Shown here: piece by piece, positions 51,859-60,714 of the stretch | Numbering within the stretch: the stretch's first letter is position 1 | Layout: every line of letters starts with the position of its first letter | Source of the DNA: Zeimonas sp046347945 | GTDB taxonomy: Bacteria > Pseudomonadota > Gammaproteobacteria > Burkholderiales > Burkholderiaceae_E | Assembly: GCA_046347945.1 (NCBI GenBank) | Contig: JAXMFB010000004.1 | Location: forward strand, 216,130 to 280,129 | Length of the DNA: 64,000 nt | Direction: 5' to 3' | Program-made: the position numbers and the translations under genes | The notes under the pieces: generated by a model | The model's input: only the letters and a program-made list of their open reading frames with translations | What the model was told of the DNA's origin: nothing | Databases searched by the model: none

Positions 51859-52638
51859 TCAGGCGGCGAAGCGCCGCCGTGTCAGGATCATCGCAAGATA
51901 CAGCGCCCCGCCGGCGTAGGCCAGCAGCTTGAGCAGCGGCACGAGCGGGGCGTCGGGCAGGCGACCGAGCACGAGCGGGCGCGCGAGCTCGACGGCGGCC
52001 GCCAGCGGCAGCGCGCCGGCGATCGCCGCAAGCCAGTCGGGCAGTTGCGCCACCGGGTAGTACACGCCGGACAGGAAGATCATCGGCGTGAGCACCAGCG
52101 TGAAGTAGTAGGTGAAGAAATCGTAACCACGCGCGAGCGCGTTCACGCAAAGCCCGATGGCGCCGAACACCAGGCCGGTGAGGGCCACGACCGGCAGCGC
52201 CAGCACCAGCGTCGGCGCGCGCGAGATGCCCAGCAGCCAGACGACGGCGACGATCGCCACGCCGGAGAGCACGCTCTTGGTCGCGGCCCACAGCCACTCG
52301 GCGATCACGATGTCGTCGAGCTCGAGCGGGGCGTTCAGCAGCGAATCCCAGGTGCGCTGCACGTGCATCCGCGAGAACGCCGAGTACAGCGACTCGAAGC
52401 TCGCCGCCATCATCGTGCTCATGCACATCGAGCCGGCCGCGAGGAACAGGATGTACGGCACGCCGTCGACCTGCTGCAGCAGCCGGCCGAGCCCGTAGCC
52501 GAAGGCGACCAGGATGATCAGCGGGTCGGCGATGTTGCCGATCACGCTGGCCACGGCGAGCTTGCGCCACACCAGCAGGTTGCGCCGGTAGACCGGCAGG
52601 AATCGCATCGACGGGCGTGGCGCGGCGTAGCGGTTCAT
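51859..52638 (-). CDS. ABC-2 type exporter permease (NodJ-like)
   Basis: 259 residues with about six hydrophobic helices and the DRA-type ABC-2 signature region FLSGVYYPVAQLPDWL. Early helices carry GYGLGRLLQ. It resembles NodJ and similar lipo-oligosaccharide or drug export permeases. Its ATPase partner is encoded just upstream, with a 33-bp gap. The substrate cannot be determined; no nod or polysaccharide genes are nearby. Confidence 0.88.
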   Translation of the reverse strand: MNRYAAPRPSMRFLPVYRRNLLVWRKLAVASVIGNIADPLIILVAFGYGLGRLLQQVDGVPYILFLAAGSMCMSTMMAASFESLYSAFSRMHVQRTWDSLLNAPLELDDIVIAEWLWAATKSVLSGVAIVAVVWLLGISRAPTLVLALPVVALTGLVFGAIGLCVNALARGYDFFTYYFTLVLTPMIFLSGVYYPVAQLPDWLAAIAGALPLAAAVELARPLVLGRLPDAPLVPLLKLLAYAGGALYLAMILTRRRFAA

Positions 52639-52671
52639 CGCGTTCGGCTCTCGTGGCTCGGTCGTGCAGGA

Positions 52672-53595
52672 TCAGTCGCGCAGGTCGCGACCGGTGAGCT
52701 TCAGGAAGACGTCCTCGAGGTTGGCCGGGCGCTGCAACACGCGCAGCGACGCGATCGCGGCCGCCGAAGCGCCGGCCGCCGTCGCGGCCTCGAGGGTCGC
52801 GCAATACGCGAAGGCGGTCTCGCCGACCACTTCGACCCTCGCCGCGCGCGCCGGGGCGAACTCGCGCGCCCATCGGGCCACCGCGTCACCGGTCGCCTCG
52901 ACGACGTGCGGCTCGATCTGGCTCGCGATCAGCGCCGCGGGCGTGTCCATCGCGATGCGCCGCCCGTGGTCGATGATCGCCAGCCGGCTGCACAGGCGCT
53001 CGGCTTCCTCCATGAAGTGCGTGGTCAGGACGATCGTCTTGCCGTTGGCGAGCAGCCGCCGGAGCCTTTCCCAGATCAGGTGCCTCGCCTGGGGGTCCAG
53101 GCCGGTGGTCGGCTCGTCGAGGAACAGCACTTCGGGGTCGTTGACCAGCGCCCGCGCGAGCGTGAGGCGCCGCCGCATCCCGCCCGACAGTTCGTGGATC
53201 TTCGCGTCGCGCTTGTGGGCGAGTCCTGCGAACTCGAGCAGCGCGTCGAGCCGGGCGTCGAGCGCCGCGCGCGACAGGCCGAAGTAGCGGCCGAACACGA
53301 TCAGGTTCTCGGCCACCGTGAAGTCCGGGTCGAGCGCGTCGGCCTGGGGAACGACGCCGACCCGCGCGCGCGCCTGGCGCGCCTGCGCGGGAATGTCGAG
53401 GCCCAACAGCCGGATCCGGCCCGCGTCGGGCTCGACCAGCCCCAGGATCGCCTTCAGCGTCGTGCTCTTGCCTGCGCCGTTGGGCCCGAGCAGGCCGAAG
53501 CACTCGCCGCGGCGCACCGCGAAGTCGAGCCCGTCGAGCGCCTCGACGCCCGCGAAGCGCTTGACCAACCCGGAAACGCTGAGGATCTCGGACAT
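52672..53595 (-). CDS. ABC exporter ATPase (NodI/DrrA-like)
   Basis: 307 residues from ATG 53595. Walker A GPNGAGKST, Q-loop VPQAD, signature LSGGMRRR, Walker B VLFLDEPTTGLD and H-loop TTHFMEEAE. A C-terminal extension of about 80 residues is typical of the NodI/DrrA group. It partners with the downstream ABC-2 permease. It follows the ribosomal operon but is separated from it by a strong terminator. Confidence 0.93.
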   Translation of the reverse strand: MSEILSVSGLVKRFAGVEALDGLDFAVRRGECFGLLGPNGAGKSTTLKAILGLVEPDAGRIRLLGLDIPAQARQARARVGVVPQADALDPDFTVAENLIVFGRYFGLSRAALDARLDALLEFAGLAHKRDAKIHELSGGMRRRLTLARALVNDPEVLFLDEPTTGLDPQARHLIWERLRRLLANGKTIVLTTHFMEEAERLCSRLAIIDHGRRIAMDTPAALIASQIEPHVVEATGDAVARWAREFAPARAARVEVVGETAFAYCATLEAATAAGASAAAIASLRVLQRPANLEDVFLKLTGRDLRD

Positions 53596-53614
53596 CGGTA
53601 CGAAGCGACCCCGG

Positions 53615-53658
53615 AAAAAAACCAGGGCGCCGCGCGGTGCCGACACCGCGGGGCGCCC
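53615..53658 (-). terminator. Intrinsic terminator of the ribosomal alpha operon
   Basis: On the minus strand a long GC hairpin has outer arms GGGCGCC/GGCGCCC (53652-53658 with 53625-53631) and inner arms CGCGGTG/CACCGCG. It is followed by a run of seven Ts (53615-53621). It lies about 65 bases past rplQ and should end the main ribosomal transcript before the ABC exporter. Confidence 0.88.
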
Positions 53659-53723
53659 GTTCCCGAGTCCGTCGCAGCGCCGCCGGCCGGCTTGCGGCCG
53701 CAGCGGCAGCCCGCGACCGGCGC

Positions 53724-54119
53724 TCAGCCGGCGCTCGACGCGCCTTCGGCTTGTGCCTCTTCGGGGCGGTCCATCAGCTCGACCAGCGCCATCGGCGCGG
53801 CGTCGCCCGCGCGGAACCCGAACTTCAGGATCCGCAGGTAGCCGCCGTTGCGCTTGGCGTAGCGCGGGCCGAGCTCGTCGAACAGCTTGACGACCATCTC
53901 GCGATCGCGCAAGCGGTCGAATGCCAGGCGCCGGTTGGCCAGCGACGGCTTGCGGCCCAGCGTGATGATCGGCTCGACGACGCGGCGCAGCTCCTTGGCC
54001 TTGGGCAGCGTGGTCTTGATCAGCTCGTGCCGAAGCAGCGAGTTGCACATGTTGCGCAGCATCGCCTCGCGATGGGCGCTGGTGCGGTTCAGCTTGCGTA
54101 GTCCGTGACGGTGACGCAT
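53724..54119 (-). CDS. rplQ: 50S ribosomal protein L17
   Basis: 131 residues: MRHRHGLRKLNRTSAHR, the L17 N-terminus, followed by MLRNMCNSLL and the later GGYLRILKFGFRAGDAAPMA. It is the last gene of the alpha operon, 31 bp after rpoA. The C-terminal Glu/Ala tail is longer than in E. coli. Confidence 0.98.
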   Translation of the reverse strand: MRHRHGLRKLNRTSAHREAMLRNMCNSLLRHELIKTTLPKAKELRRVVEPIITLGRKPSLANRRLAFDRLRDREMVVKLFDELGPRYAKRNGGYLRILKFGFRAGDAAPMALVELMDRPEEAQAEGASSAG

Positions 54120-54150
54120 GACGGTTTCCTCGCGTTCTCGCCTTGTTCTG

Positions 54151-55149
54151 TTACGGGCGCTCGAGGCCGGCCGGAGGCCAGTTCTCGAGCTTCATGCCGA
54201 GCGTCAGTCCGCGCGACGCCAGCACTTCCTTGATCTCGTTGAGCGACTTGCGGCCGAGGTTCGGCGTCTTGAGCAGCTCGTTCTCGGTGCGCTGGATCAG
54301 GTCGCCGATGTAGTAGATGTTCTCGGCCTTCAGGCAGTTCGCCGAGCGTACCGTGAGCTCGAGGTCGTCGACCGGGCGCAGCAGGATCGGGTCGATCTGC
54401 GGGCCACGCGCGCCGCCGCCGAGGCCGATACCGGCCGGCTCGATCGCCGGCTCTGCGCCGCCCTCGAGCGCGGCGAACACGGTCAGTTGCTCGACGAGGA
54501 TGCGCGCGGACTGGCGTACCGCCTCTTCGGGAGCGATCACGCCGTTGGTCTCGACGTCGACCACCAGGCGGTCGAGGTCGGTGCGCTGCTCGACGCGGGC
54601 GCTCTCGACCTGGTAGCTGACGCGACGCACCGGCGAGAACGAGGCGTCGAGGACGATCTTGCCGATCGTCTTGGTCTCGTTCAGGTTGCGCATCGTGCCG
54701 GGCAGGTAGCCGCGGCCACGCTCGACCTTGATCGACATGTCGAGCTTGCCGCCCTGGGTCAGCGTCGCGATCACGTGGTCGGGGTTGATCACCTCGACGT
54801 CGTGCGGCACGTCGATGTCGGCGGCGGTGACCGGCCCCGGCGTGTCCTTGCGCAGCGTGAGGAACACCTCGTCGCGGTTGTGCAGCCGGAAGGTGACGCC
54901 CTTCAGGTTCAGAAGCAGGTCGACGACGTCTTCGCGCACCCCGTCGATGGCCGAGTACTCGTGCACCACGCCCGTGATCTGGACCTCGGTGGGCGCGTAG
55001 CCGACCATCGAGGACAGCAGGACGCGGCGCAGCGCGTTGCCCAGCGTGTGACCGTAACCGCGCTCGAACGGCTCCATCACCACACGGGCATGCGATGCAC
55101 CGAGTTGCTCCACCTCGACGATGCGCGGCTTCAGCATGGCAGTCTGCAT
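54151..55149 (-). CDS. rpoA: RNA polymerase alpha subunit
   Basis: 332 residues from ATG 55149. The N-terminal assembly domain has HARVVMEPFERGYGHTLGNA and LRRVLLSSM. A short linker precedes the C-terminal domain with LELTVRSANCLKAENI and NLGRKSLNEIKEVL, which binds UP elements and activators. A start four codons later is possible. It lies between rpsD and rplQ. Confidence 0.98.
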   Translation of the reverse strand: MQTAMLKPRIVEVEQLGASHARVVMEPFERGYGHTLGNALRRVLLSSMVGYAPTEVQITGVVHEYSAIDGVREDVVDLLLNLKGVTFRLHNRDEVFLTLRKDTPGPVTAADIDVPHDVEVINPDHVIATLTQGGKLDMSIKVERGRGYLPGTMRNLNETKTIGKIVLDASFSPVRRVSYQVESARVEQRTDLDRLVVDVETNGVIAPEEAVRQSARILVEQLTVFAALEGGAEPAIEPAGIGLGGGARGPQIDPILLRPVDDLELTVRSANCLKAENIYYIGDLIQRTENELLKTPNLGRKSLNEIKEVLASRGLTLGMKLENWPPAGLERP

Positions 55150-55163
55150 AGATATCCTCTCGA

Positions 55164-55787
55164 TTAGCGCGAGTACAACTCGACGATCAGGCTTTCGTTG
55201 ATGTCGCCGGCGAGATCGGTGCGGTCGGGCATGTTCTTGAACACGCCTTCCATCTTGTTCTTGTCGACCGACACCCAGGCCGGGAAGCCGCCTTGCTCGG
55301 CGAGGTTGAGCGCGTCCTGGATCCGGGCCTGCTTGCGGGCCTTCTCGCGGATCGTGATGACGTCGTTCGGGCGGACCATCAGCGACGGAATGTTCACCGC
55401 CTCGCCGTTGACCATCACCGACTTGTGGCTGACCAGCTGGCGCGCCTCGGCGCGGGTCGAGCCGAACCCCATCCGGTAGACCACGTTGTCCAGGCGACTC
55501 TCGAGCAGCCTGAGCAGGTTCTCGCCGGTGTTGCCCTTGCGACGCTCGGCCTCGGCGAAATAGCGCCGGAACTGGCGCTCGAGCACGCCGTACATCCGCT
55601 TGACCTTCTGCTTCTCGCGAAGCTGGATCCCGTAGTCGGACGGGCGCGAGCCCGAGGTGCGTCCGTGCTGGCCCGGTTTGCTGTCGAGCTTGCACTTGGT
55701 GTCGAGCCCCCGGCGGGCGCTCTTCAGGAAAAGGTCGGTCCCTTCGCGGCGGGACAGCTTGGCTTTCGGTCCGGTATAACGTGCCAC
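55164..55787 (-). CDS. rpsD: 30S ribosomal protein S4
   Basis: 207 residues from GTG 55787 (MARYTGPKAKLSRREG), with AAGGA about 13 bases upstream. The S4 domain spans about 95-160. S4 is a primary 16S rRNA binder and, in E. coli, the translational repressor of this operon. The upstream in-frame reading lacks S4 character. A perfect 11-bp stem-loop lies in the 134-bp gap after rpsK. Confidence 0.97.
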   Translation of the reverse strand: MARYTGPKAKLSRREGTDLFLKSARRGLDTKCKLDSKPGQHGRTSGSRPSDYGIQLREKQKVKRMYGVLERQFRRYFAEAERRKGNTGENLLRLLESRLDNVVYRMGFGSTRAEARQLVSHKSVMVNGEAVNIPSLMVRPNDVITIREKARKQARIQDALNLAEQGGFPAWVSVDKNKMEGVFKNMPDRTDLAGDINESLIVELYSR

Positions 55788-55889
55788 GTCTTCAGTCCTT
55801 CGAATTGCGCGAATCGCTTCGCGGTCAGTCCGTCTTCGGTAACCCGGCCTGGACGGCCTTGCGGGTGACGAACAGTGGGCTTGGTTGCA

Positions 55890-55916
55890 GGGAAGGGAGA
55901 CGGGATCTCCCTTCCC
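55890..55916. other. Perfect stem-loop between rpsK and rpsD
   Basis: Arms GGGAAGGGAGA (55890-55900) and TCTCCCTTCCC (55906-55916) are an 11-bp perfect inverted repeat with a CGGGA loop (plus strand), right after the rpsK stop. No T-run follows on the minus strand, so termination is unlikely. It may be an mRNA processing or stability element, or a protein-binding site within the alpha operon. Confidence 0.6.
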
Positions 55917-55921
55917 GTTCC

Positions 55922-56338
55922 TCAGATGCGCCGCTTCTTCGGCGGCCGGCAGCCGTTGTGCGGAATCGGCGTGACGTCCTGGATCGAGATGATCTTGATG
56001 CCCAGCGCGTTGAGCGCGCGCACCGACGACTCGCGACCGGGGCCCGGGCCCTTGATCTGCACCTCGAGGTTCTTGATGCCGCATTCCTGCGCCGCACGGC
56101 CCGCAGCCTCGGCCGCCACCTGCGCGGCGAACGGCGTGGACTTGCGCGAGCCCTTGAAGCCCGCGCCGCCCGACGACGCCCACGACAGCGTGTTGCCCTG
56201 CCGGTCGGTGATCGTGATGATCGTGTTGTTGAACGACGCATGGACGTGCGCGATGCCGTCCGACACGTTCTTGCGCGCCTTCTTGCGAAGGCGCGACGCG
56301 GCGGCCGCCTGCGCTGCCGATTGTGACTTGGTAGCCAT
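55922..56338 (-). CDS. rpsK: 30S ribosomal protein S11
   Basis: 138 residues. The basic Ala-rich N-terminus is followed by the S11 core VSDGIAHVHASFNNTIITI, STPFAAQVAAE and the C-terminal DVTPIPHNGCRPPKKRR. It forms part of the 30S platform and mRNA exit. It lies between rpsM and rpsD. Confidence 0.98.
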   Translation of the reverse strand: MATKSQSAAQAAAASRLRKKARKNVSDGIAHVHASFNNTIITITDRQGNTLSWASSGGAGFKGSRKSTPFAAQVAAEAAGRAAQECGIKNLEVQIKGPGPGRESSVRALNALGIKIISIQDVTPIPHNGCRPPKKRRI

Positions 56339-56377
56339 GTGCTGGATCGACTCCGATGTGTTGGTCAGCCGCGACGC

Positions 56378-56743
56378 TTACTTCTTCAGCGCGACGCCGG
56401 CCTTGCGCGGCCCCTTGCGGGTGCGCGCATTGGTGCGGGTGCGCTGGCCGCGCACCGGCAGGCCGCGGCGGTGCCGCACGCCGCGGTAGCAGCCGAGGTC
56501 CATCAGCCGCTTGATCGACATCGACACCTCGCGGCGCAGGTCGCCCTCGATGGTGAGCTTGCCGATCAGCTCGCGGATGCGCTCGAGCTCCGCGTCGTTG
56601 AGGTCCTTGACCTTCTTGTCGAACGGAACGTTCGCCGCCTCGCAGATCTGGCGAGCGCGCGTGCGTCCGATGCCGTAGATCGCCGTCAGGCCGATCTCGG
56701 CGTGCTGACGGTCGGGAATGTTGATGCCCGCAATACGTGCCAT
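56378..56743 (-). CDS. rpsM: 30S ribosomal protein S13
   Basis: 121 residues: MARIAGINIPDRQHAEIGL, IYGIGRTRARQIC (helix-hairpin-helix), and the C-terminal basic RGQRTRTNARTRKGP that contacts tRNA. It lies downstream of rpmJ and starts the E. coli-type alpha operon. No separate promoter is obvious in the short gap before it. Confidence 0.98.
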   Translation of the reverse strand: MARIAGINIPDRQHAEIGLTAIYGIGRTRARQICEAANVPFDKKVKDLNDAELERIRELIGKLTIEGDLRREVSMSIKRLMDLGCYRGVRHRRGLPVRGQRTRTNARTRKGPRKAGVALKK

Positions 56744-56756
56744 GGATATTCCTCGT

Positions 56757-56870
56757 TCAGCCCTGGCGCTGCTTGTGCCGCGGATCGGTGCAGATGACGC
56801 GAACGACGCCCTTGCGCTTGATCACCTTGCAATTGCGGCAGATCTTCTTGACTGATGCCATCACTTTCAT
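56757..56870 (-). CDS. rpmJ: 50S ribosomal protein L36
   Basis: 37 residues from ATG 56868-56870 to TGA 56757-56759, below the length most gene finders report. Sequence MKVMASVKKICRNCKV...ICTDPRHKQRQG keeps the zinc ligands C11, C14, C27 and H32, so this is the zinc-binding form. It lies between infA and rpsM, as in other betaproteobacteria. Confidence 0.96.
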   Translation of the reverse strand: MKVMASVKKICRNCKVIKRKGVVRVICTDPRHKQRQG

Positions 56871-56927
56871 CGTTCACCTCGTTGCCCGGATCGACCCACT
56901 CGCAGCGGCCGACCGGAAATCACTTCG

Positions 56928-57146
56928 TCACTTCGCCCTGAAGACGATCCTCGCCCGCGACAGGTCGTACGGCGTGAGCTCGACCGTGACCTTGTCGCCC
57001 GGCAGGATCCGGATGTAGTGCATCCGCATCTTGCCGGAGATGTGCCCGAGAACCATGTGGCCGTTCTCGAGCTTCACGCGGAACGTCGCGTTGGGGAGGT
57101 TCTCCACCACCTCGCCCTGCATCTGGATGACGTCTTCCTTGCTCAT
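56928..57146 (-). CDS. infA: Translation initiation factor IF-1
   Basis: 72 residues from ATG 57146 (MSKEDVIQMQGEVVE). The frame is open 10 codons further, but 72 residues is the standard IF-1 length. The OB fold contains LPNATFRVKLENGH and YDLSRARIVFRAK. It occupies the A site during initiation. It lies between secY and rpmJ. Confidence 0.97.
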   Translation of the reverse strand: MSKEDVIQMQGEVVENLPNATFRVKLENGHMVLGHISGKMRMHYIRILPGDKVTVELTPYDLSRARIVFRAK

Positions 57147-57209
57147 CGATTCCCGCGTCGCCCGATGTTCCGACACCCCACCCTTGCCCGGCCGCCAGCC
57201 CGCGGGCCG

Positions 57210-58538
57210 CTACGCGCCGGCCCCCTTGGCGCCGGCCTTCTTCAGCAGGCTCTCGTACTGGTGCGACATCACGTAGGCCTGCACCTGCGCCATGAAGTCC
57301 ATCGTGACCACGACGATGATCAGCAGCGAGGTGCCGCCGAAGTAGAACGGGACGTTCCACTTCAACACCAGGAACTCCGGCAGCAGGCACACGGCGGTGA
57401 TGTAGATCGCACCGACCAGCGTGAGCCGCATCAGGATCTTGTCGATGTACTTCGCGGTCTGCTCGCCCGGCCGGATGCCCGGAACGAACGCGCCGCTCTT
57501 CTTCAGGTTCTCGGCAGTCTCGCGGCTGTTGAACACCAGCGCCGTGTAGAAGAAGCAGAAGAAGATGATCGCCATCGCGTACAGCAGGATGTAGACCGGC
57601 TGCCCCGGCGACAGCGTCGCGGCGATGTCGCGCAGCCAGCGCACCATCGGGTTCGACACGTCGCCCGACGTGAACCACTGCGCGATCGTCGCCGGGAACA
57701 GGATGATCGACGACGCGAAGATCGGCGGGATCACGCCCGACATGTTCAGCTTCAGCGGCAGGTGCGAGGTCTGCCCGCCGTAGACGCGGTTGCCGACCTG
57801 TCGCTTGGCGTAGTTCACCGTGATCTTGCGCTGCCCGCGCTCGACGAACACCACGGCGGCGGTGACCAGCACCACCAGCGCGACGATCACCAGCGAAACG
57901 AAGCCGCTCATCGCCCCGGTGCGGATCAGTTCGCCCATTCCGGCCATCGCGCCCGGCAGGCCGGCGACGATGCCGCCGAAGATGATGATCGAGATGCCGT
58001 TGCCCAGCCCGCGCTCGGTGATCTGCTCGCCCAGCCACATCAGGAACATCGTTCCGGTGACCAGCGACACCACCGTCATGAAGCGGAACGCCGGGCCGGG
58101 CTCGATGACCAGCCCCGGCTGCGCCTCGATCGCGATCGCGATGCCGATCGCCTGGAACGTGGCCAGGCCAACGGTGAACCACCGCGTGTACTTGGTGATC
58201 TCGCGCCGCCCCGCCTCGCCTTCCTTTTTCTTCGCCTCGAGGGCGGGAACGACCACGGTGAGCAGCTGCATGATGATCGATGCCGAGATGTACGGCATGA
58301 TCCCCAGCGCGAACACGGTGAACCGCGACAGCGCGCCGCCCGAAAACAGGTTGAACATCCCGAGGATGCCGCCCTGCTGGCCGCGGAACAGCTGCGCCAG
58401 CTGGTTCGGGTCGATTCCCGGAACCGGGATGTGCGCGCCGATCCGGTAGACGACGAGCGCGAGCACGAGGAAGACCAGCCGGCGCTTGAGGTCGCCGTAC
58501 TTGCCTGCCTTGGCCAGCGCTGCGGGGTTCGTTGCCAC
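57210..58538 (-). CDS. secY: Preprotein translocase subunit SecY
   Basis: 442 residues from GTG 58538. Ten hydrophobic helices with SecY signatures GIMPYISASIIMQL and the plug region, and cytoplasmic loops containing KKKEGEAGRRE and GIRPGEQTA. It forms the inner-membrane protein-conducting channel with SecEG. It lies downstream of rplO in the spc operon. Confidence 0.98.
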   Translation of the reverse strand: MATNPAALAKAGKYGDLKRRLVFLVLALVVYRIGAHIPVPGIDPNQLAQLFRGQQGGILGMFNLFSGGALSRFTVFALGIMPYISASIIMQLLTVVVPALEAKKKEGEAGRREITKYTRWFTVGLATFQAIGIAIAIEAQPGLVIEPGPAFRFMTVVSLVTGTMFLMWLGEQITERGLGNGISIIIFGGIVAGLPGAMAGMGELIRTGAMSGFVSLVIVALVVLVTAAVVFVERGQRKITVNYAKRQVGNRVYGGQTSHLPLKLNMSGVIPPIFASSIILFPATIAQWFTSGDVSNPMVRWLRDIAATLSPGQPVYILLYAMAIIFFCFFYTALVFNSRETAENLKKSGAFVPGIRPGEQTAKYIDKILMRLTLVGAIYITAVCLLPEFLVLKWNVPFYFGGTSLLIIVVVTMDFMAQVQAYVMSHQYESLLKKAGAKGAGA

Positions 58539-58569
58539 GGGTCTGTTCCGGATCGCTCGTTCTCGTGCC

Positions 58570-59001
58570 TCAGGCGACCGAGCCGCCGGCCGCCTCGATG
58601 GCCGCCTTCGCGCCCTTGGTGGCGCCGACGCCCTTGAGGTTCACCGCACGGGTGATCGCGCCCGACAGGATCACCTTCGCGCCCAGGGCGAGTTGCGGCA
58701 CGACGCCGGCGGCTTTCAGCGCCAGCAGGTCGACGTCGCCGCCTTCGAGGCGCTCGAGGTCGGACAGCCGCACTTCGGCCGTGTCACCGGCGCTCATCGA
58801 CTTGAAGCCCCGCTTGGGCAGGCGGCGCTGCAGCGGCATCTGGCCGCCCTCGAAGCCGACCTTGTGGAAGCCGCCCGAGCGCGACTTCTGGCCCTTGTGG
58901 CCGCGGCCCGCGGTCTTGCCCAGGCCCGACCCGATGCCGCGACCGACGCGCTTGCGCGCGTGCGTGCTGCCTTCGGCGGGTTTCAGTTCGTTCAGTTTCA
59001 T
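58570..59001 (-). CDS. rplO: 50S ribosomal protein L15
   Basis: 143 residues: MKLNELKPAEGSTHARKRVG, GKTAGRGHKGQKSRSGG, and LPKRGFKS in the middle. It is an assembly protein of the 50S subunit. It starts one base after the rpmD stop. Confidence 0.98.
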   Translation of the reverse strand: MKLNELKPAEGSTHARKRVGRGIGSGLGKTAGRGHKGQKSRSGGFHKVGFEGGQMPLQRRLPKRGFKSMSAGDTAEVRLSDLERLEGGDVDLLALKAAGVVPQLALGAKVILSGAITRAVNLKGVGATKGAKAAIEAAGGSVA

Positions 59002-59002
59002 C

Positions 59003-59182
59003 TCAGTGCACCCTGACCAGGTACGACACCTTGTTGATCATGCCGCGCACGGCGGGCGTGTCTTCCAGCTCGCGCGTCTGGTTGATCTTCTTCAGGCCCA
59101 GGCCGAGCACGGTCGCGCGATGCGTGCCGCGCGTTCCGTTCGGGCTCTTCACCAGGGTCACCTTCAACGTCTTCTTGCTCAT
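59003..59182 (-). CDS. rpmD: 50S ribosomal protein L30
   Basis: 59 residues from ATG 59182, preceded by GGAGAGC. An upstream in-frame ATG gives four extra residues and is less likely. SPNGTRGTHRATVLGLGLK is the L30 core. It lies between rpsE and rplO. Confidence 0.96.
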   Translation of the reverse strand: MSKKTLKVTLVKSPNGTRGTHRATVLGLGLKKINQTRELEDTPAVRGMINKVSYLVRVH

Positions 59183-59229
59183 CGTGCTCTCCATGCGCCG
59201 GCGCGCTTCGCCGGCACGCCCGCGCGCTC

Positions 59230-59757
59230 TCAGCCGAGGATCTCCTCGACCGACTTGCCGCGCTTGGCCGCGATCTCGGCCGGCGTGTTCAGGTTGCGCA
59301 GCGCATCGAGCGTCGCGCGAACCATGTTGTACGGGTTCGACGAACCGTGGCTCTTGGCGACGACGTTGGTCACGCCCATCACCTCGAAGATCGCGCGCAT
59401 CGGGCCGCCCGCGATGATGCCGGTACCGTCCGGAGCCGGCTTGAGCATCACGACCGACGCGCCGTGGCGGCCCATCACCTGGTGATGCAGCGTGCCGCCG
59501 CGCAGCGGGATCTTGACCAGCTTGCGCCGCGCCTCGTCCATCGCCTTCTGTACCGCCACCGGCACCTCCCGCGACTTGCCCTTGCCCATGCCGATGCGGC
59601 CGTCGCCGTCGCCCACCACGGTGAGCGCTGCGAAGCCCAGGATGCGTCCGCCCTTGACGACCTTGGTGACGCGGTTGACCGAGATCATCTTCTCGCGCAG
59701 GCCGTCGTCACGCTCCTCGGCGGTCTTGCCGGCGACTTTCGCTTGAATCTTTGCCAT
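59230..59757 (-). CDS. rpsE: 30S ribosomal protein S5
   Basis: 175 residues. The double-stranded RNA-binding-like N-terminal domain has VNRVTKVVKGGR and GRIGMGKGKSREVP, and the C-terminal domain has ARATLDALRNLNTPAEIA. It supports translational accuracy. It follows rplR by 16 bp. Confidence 0.98.
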   Translation of the reverse strand: MAKIQAKVAGKTAEERDDGLREKMISVNRVTKVVKGGRILGFAALTVVGDGDGRIGMGKGKSREVPVAVQKAMDEARRKLVKIPLRGGTLHHQVMGRHGASVVMLKPAPDGTGIIAGGPMRAIFEVMGVTNVVAKSHGSSNPYNMVRATLDALRNLNTPAEIAAKRGKSVEEILG

Positions 59758-59773
59758 GTTCGAATCCGTTCGC

Positions 59774-60139
59774 TTAGAACTTCAGGCCCGCTTCGCGGGC
59801 CGCCTCGGCGAGCGCCTTCACGCGCCCGTGGAAGCGATAGCCGCCGCGGTCGAAGGCCACGCTGTCGATGCCGGCCGCAAGCGCCTTCTCGGCGATGCGC
59901 TTGCCGACCAGCGCGGCGGCGTCGACGTTGCCGCCGAGCCCCTGCTTGCCCGCGAGCTGCGTGCGCACGTCCTGTTCGACCGTCGACGCCGACACCAGCA
60001 CTTTCTCGCCTGCGGCATCGAGGATGCTGGCGTAGATGTGCAGGTTGGTACGGTGCACGGTCAGGCGCCGGACCCGCAGTTCGCGGATCTTCAGCCGGGT
60101 CTGGCGGGCACGGCGCAGACGGGATTGGTTCTTGTCCAT
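59774..60139 (-). CDS. rplR: 50S ribosomal protein L18
   Basis: 121 residues: basic N-terminus MDKNQSRLRRARQTR, then TVHRTNLHIYASIL and AFDRGGYRFHGRVKALAEAAR. It binds 5S rRNA with L5 and L25. It sits between rplF and rpsE. Confidence 0.98.
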   Translation of the reverse strand: MDKNQSRLRRARQTRLKIRELRVRRLTVHRTNLHIYASILDAAGEKVLVSASTVEQDVRTQLAGKQGLGGNVDAAALVGKRIAEKALAAGIDSVAFDRGGYRFHGRVKALAEAAREAGLKF

Positions 60140-60169
60140 CGGTCGATTCCTCAGAAGCAGCCCGGTCGC

Positions 60170-60703
60170 TTACTTCTTCTTCACTTCCTTCAACGCCACC
60201 CGTTCGTCGGCGTAGCGCACGCCCTTGCCCTTGTACGGCTCGGGTTCGCGGAACGCGCGGATCTCGGCAGCGACCTGGCCGACGACCTGCTTGTCGGCAC
60301 CCTTGATCAATATGTCGGTCTGCGTGGGCGTCTCGGCCTTCACGCCTCCGGGCAGCTTGTAGACCACCGGGTGCGAGAACCCGAGCGACAGGTTCAGGGT
60401 CGCGCCCTGCGCCTGCGCGCGGTAGCCGGTGCCGACCAGTTGCAGCTTCTTCTCGAAGCCCTTCGAGACGCCGTGCACCATGTTCGCGACGATCGCGCGG
60501 TACGTGCCGCTCATCGCGTTCGCCTCGCGACTCTCGTCGGCCGGCGGGAACGTGATCTGCGCGCCTTCGCGCGCGATGCTCACAAGCGGGTTGACCCGTT
60601 GCGTCAGCGTGCCCAGCGGGCCCTTGACGGTGATGGCGCCGTCGGTGAGCGTCACCTCGACGCCGGCGGGCACCGCGACCGGATTCTTGCCTACTCGAGA
60701 CAT
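60170..60703 (-). CDS. rplF: 50S ribosomal protein L6
   Basis: 177 residues: MSRVGKNPVAVPAGVEV, GTYRAIVANMVHGVSKGFEKK, GYRAQAQG and the C-terminal PEPYKGKGVRYADE. Two L6 repeats near the factor-binding site of the 50S subunit are visible. It lies 11 bp after rpsH. Confidence 0.98.
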   Translation of the reverse strand: MSRVGKNPVAVPAGVEVTLTDGAITVKGPLGTLTQRVNPLVSIAREGAQITFPPADESREANAMSGTYRAIVANMVHGVSKGFEKKLQLVGTGYRAQAQGATLNLSLGFSHPVVYKLPGGVKAETPTQTDILIKGADKQVVGQVAAEIRAFREPEPYKGKGVRYADERVALKEVKKK

Positions 60704-60714
60704 CTCGACCTCCG

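Noticed and set aside
59183..59229. GC palindrome between rpmD and rpsE
   Set aside because: Short arms (GCGCCGGCG/CGCCGGC) in a GC-rich spacer, with no T-run. Chance occurrence is likely.
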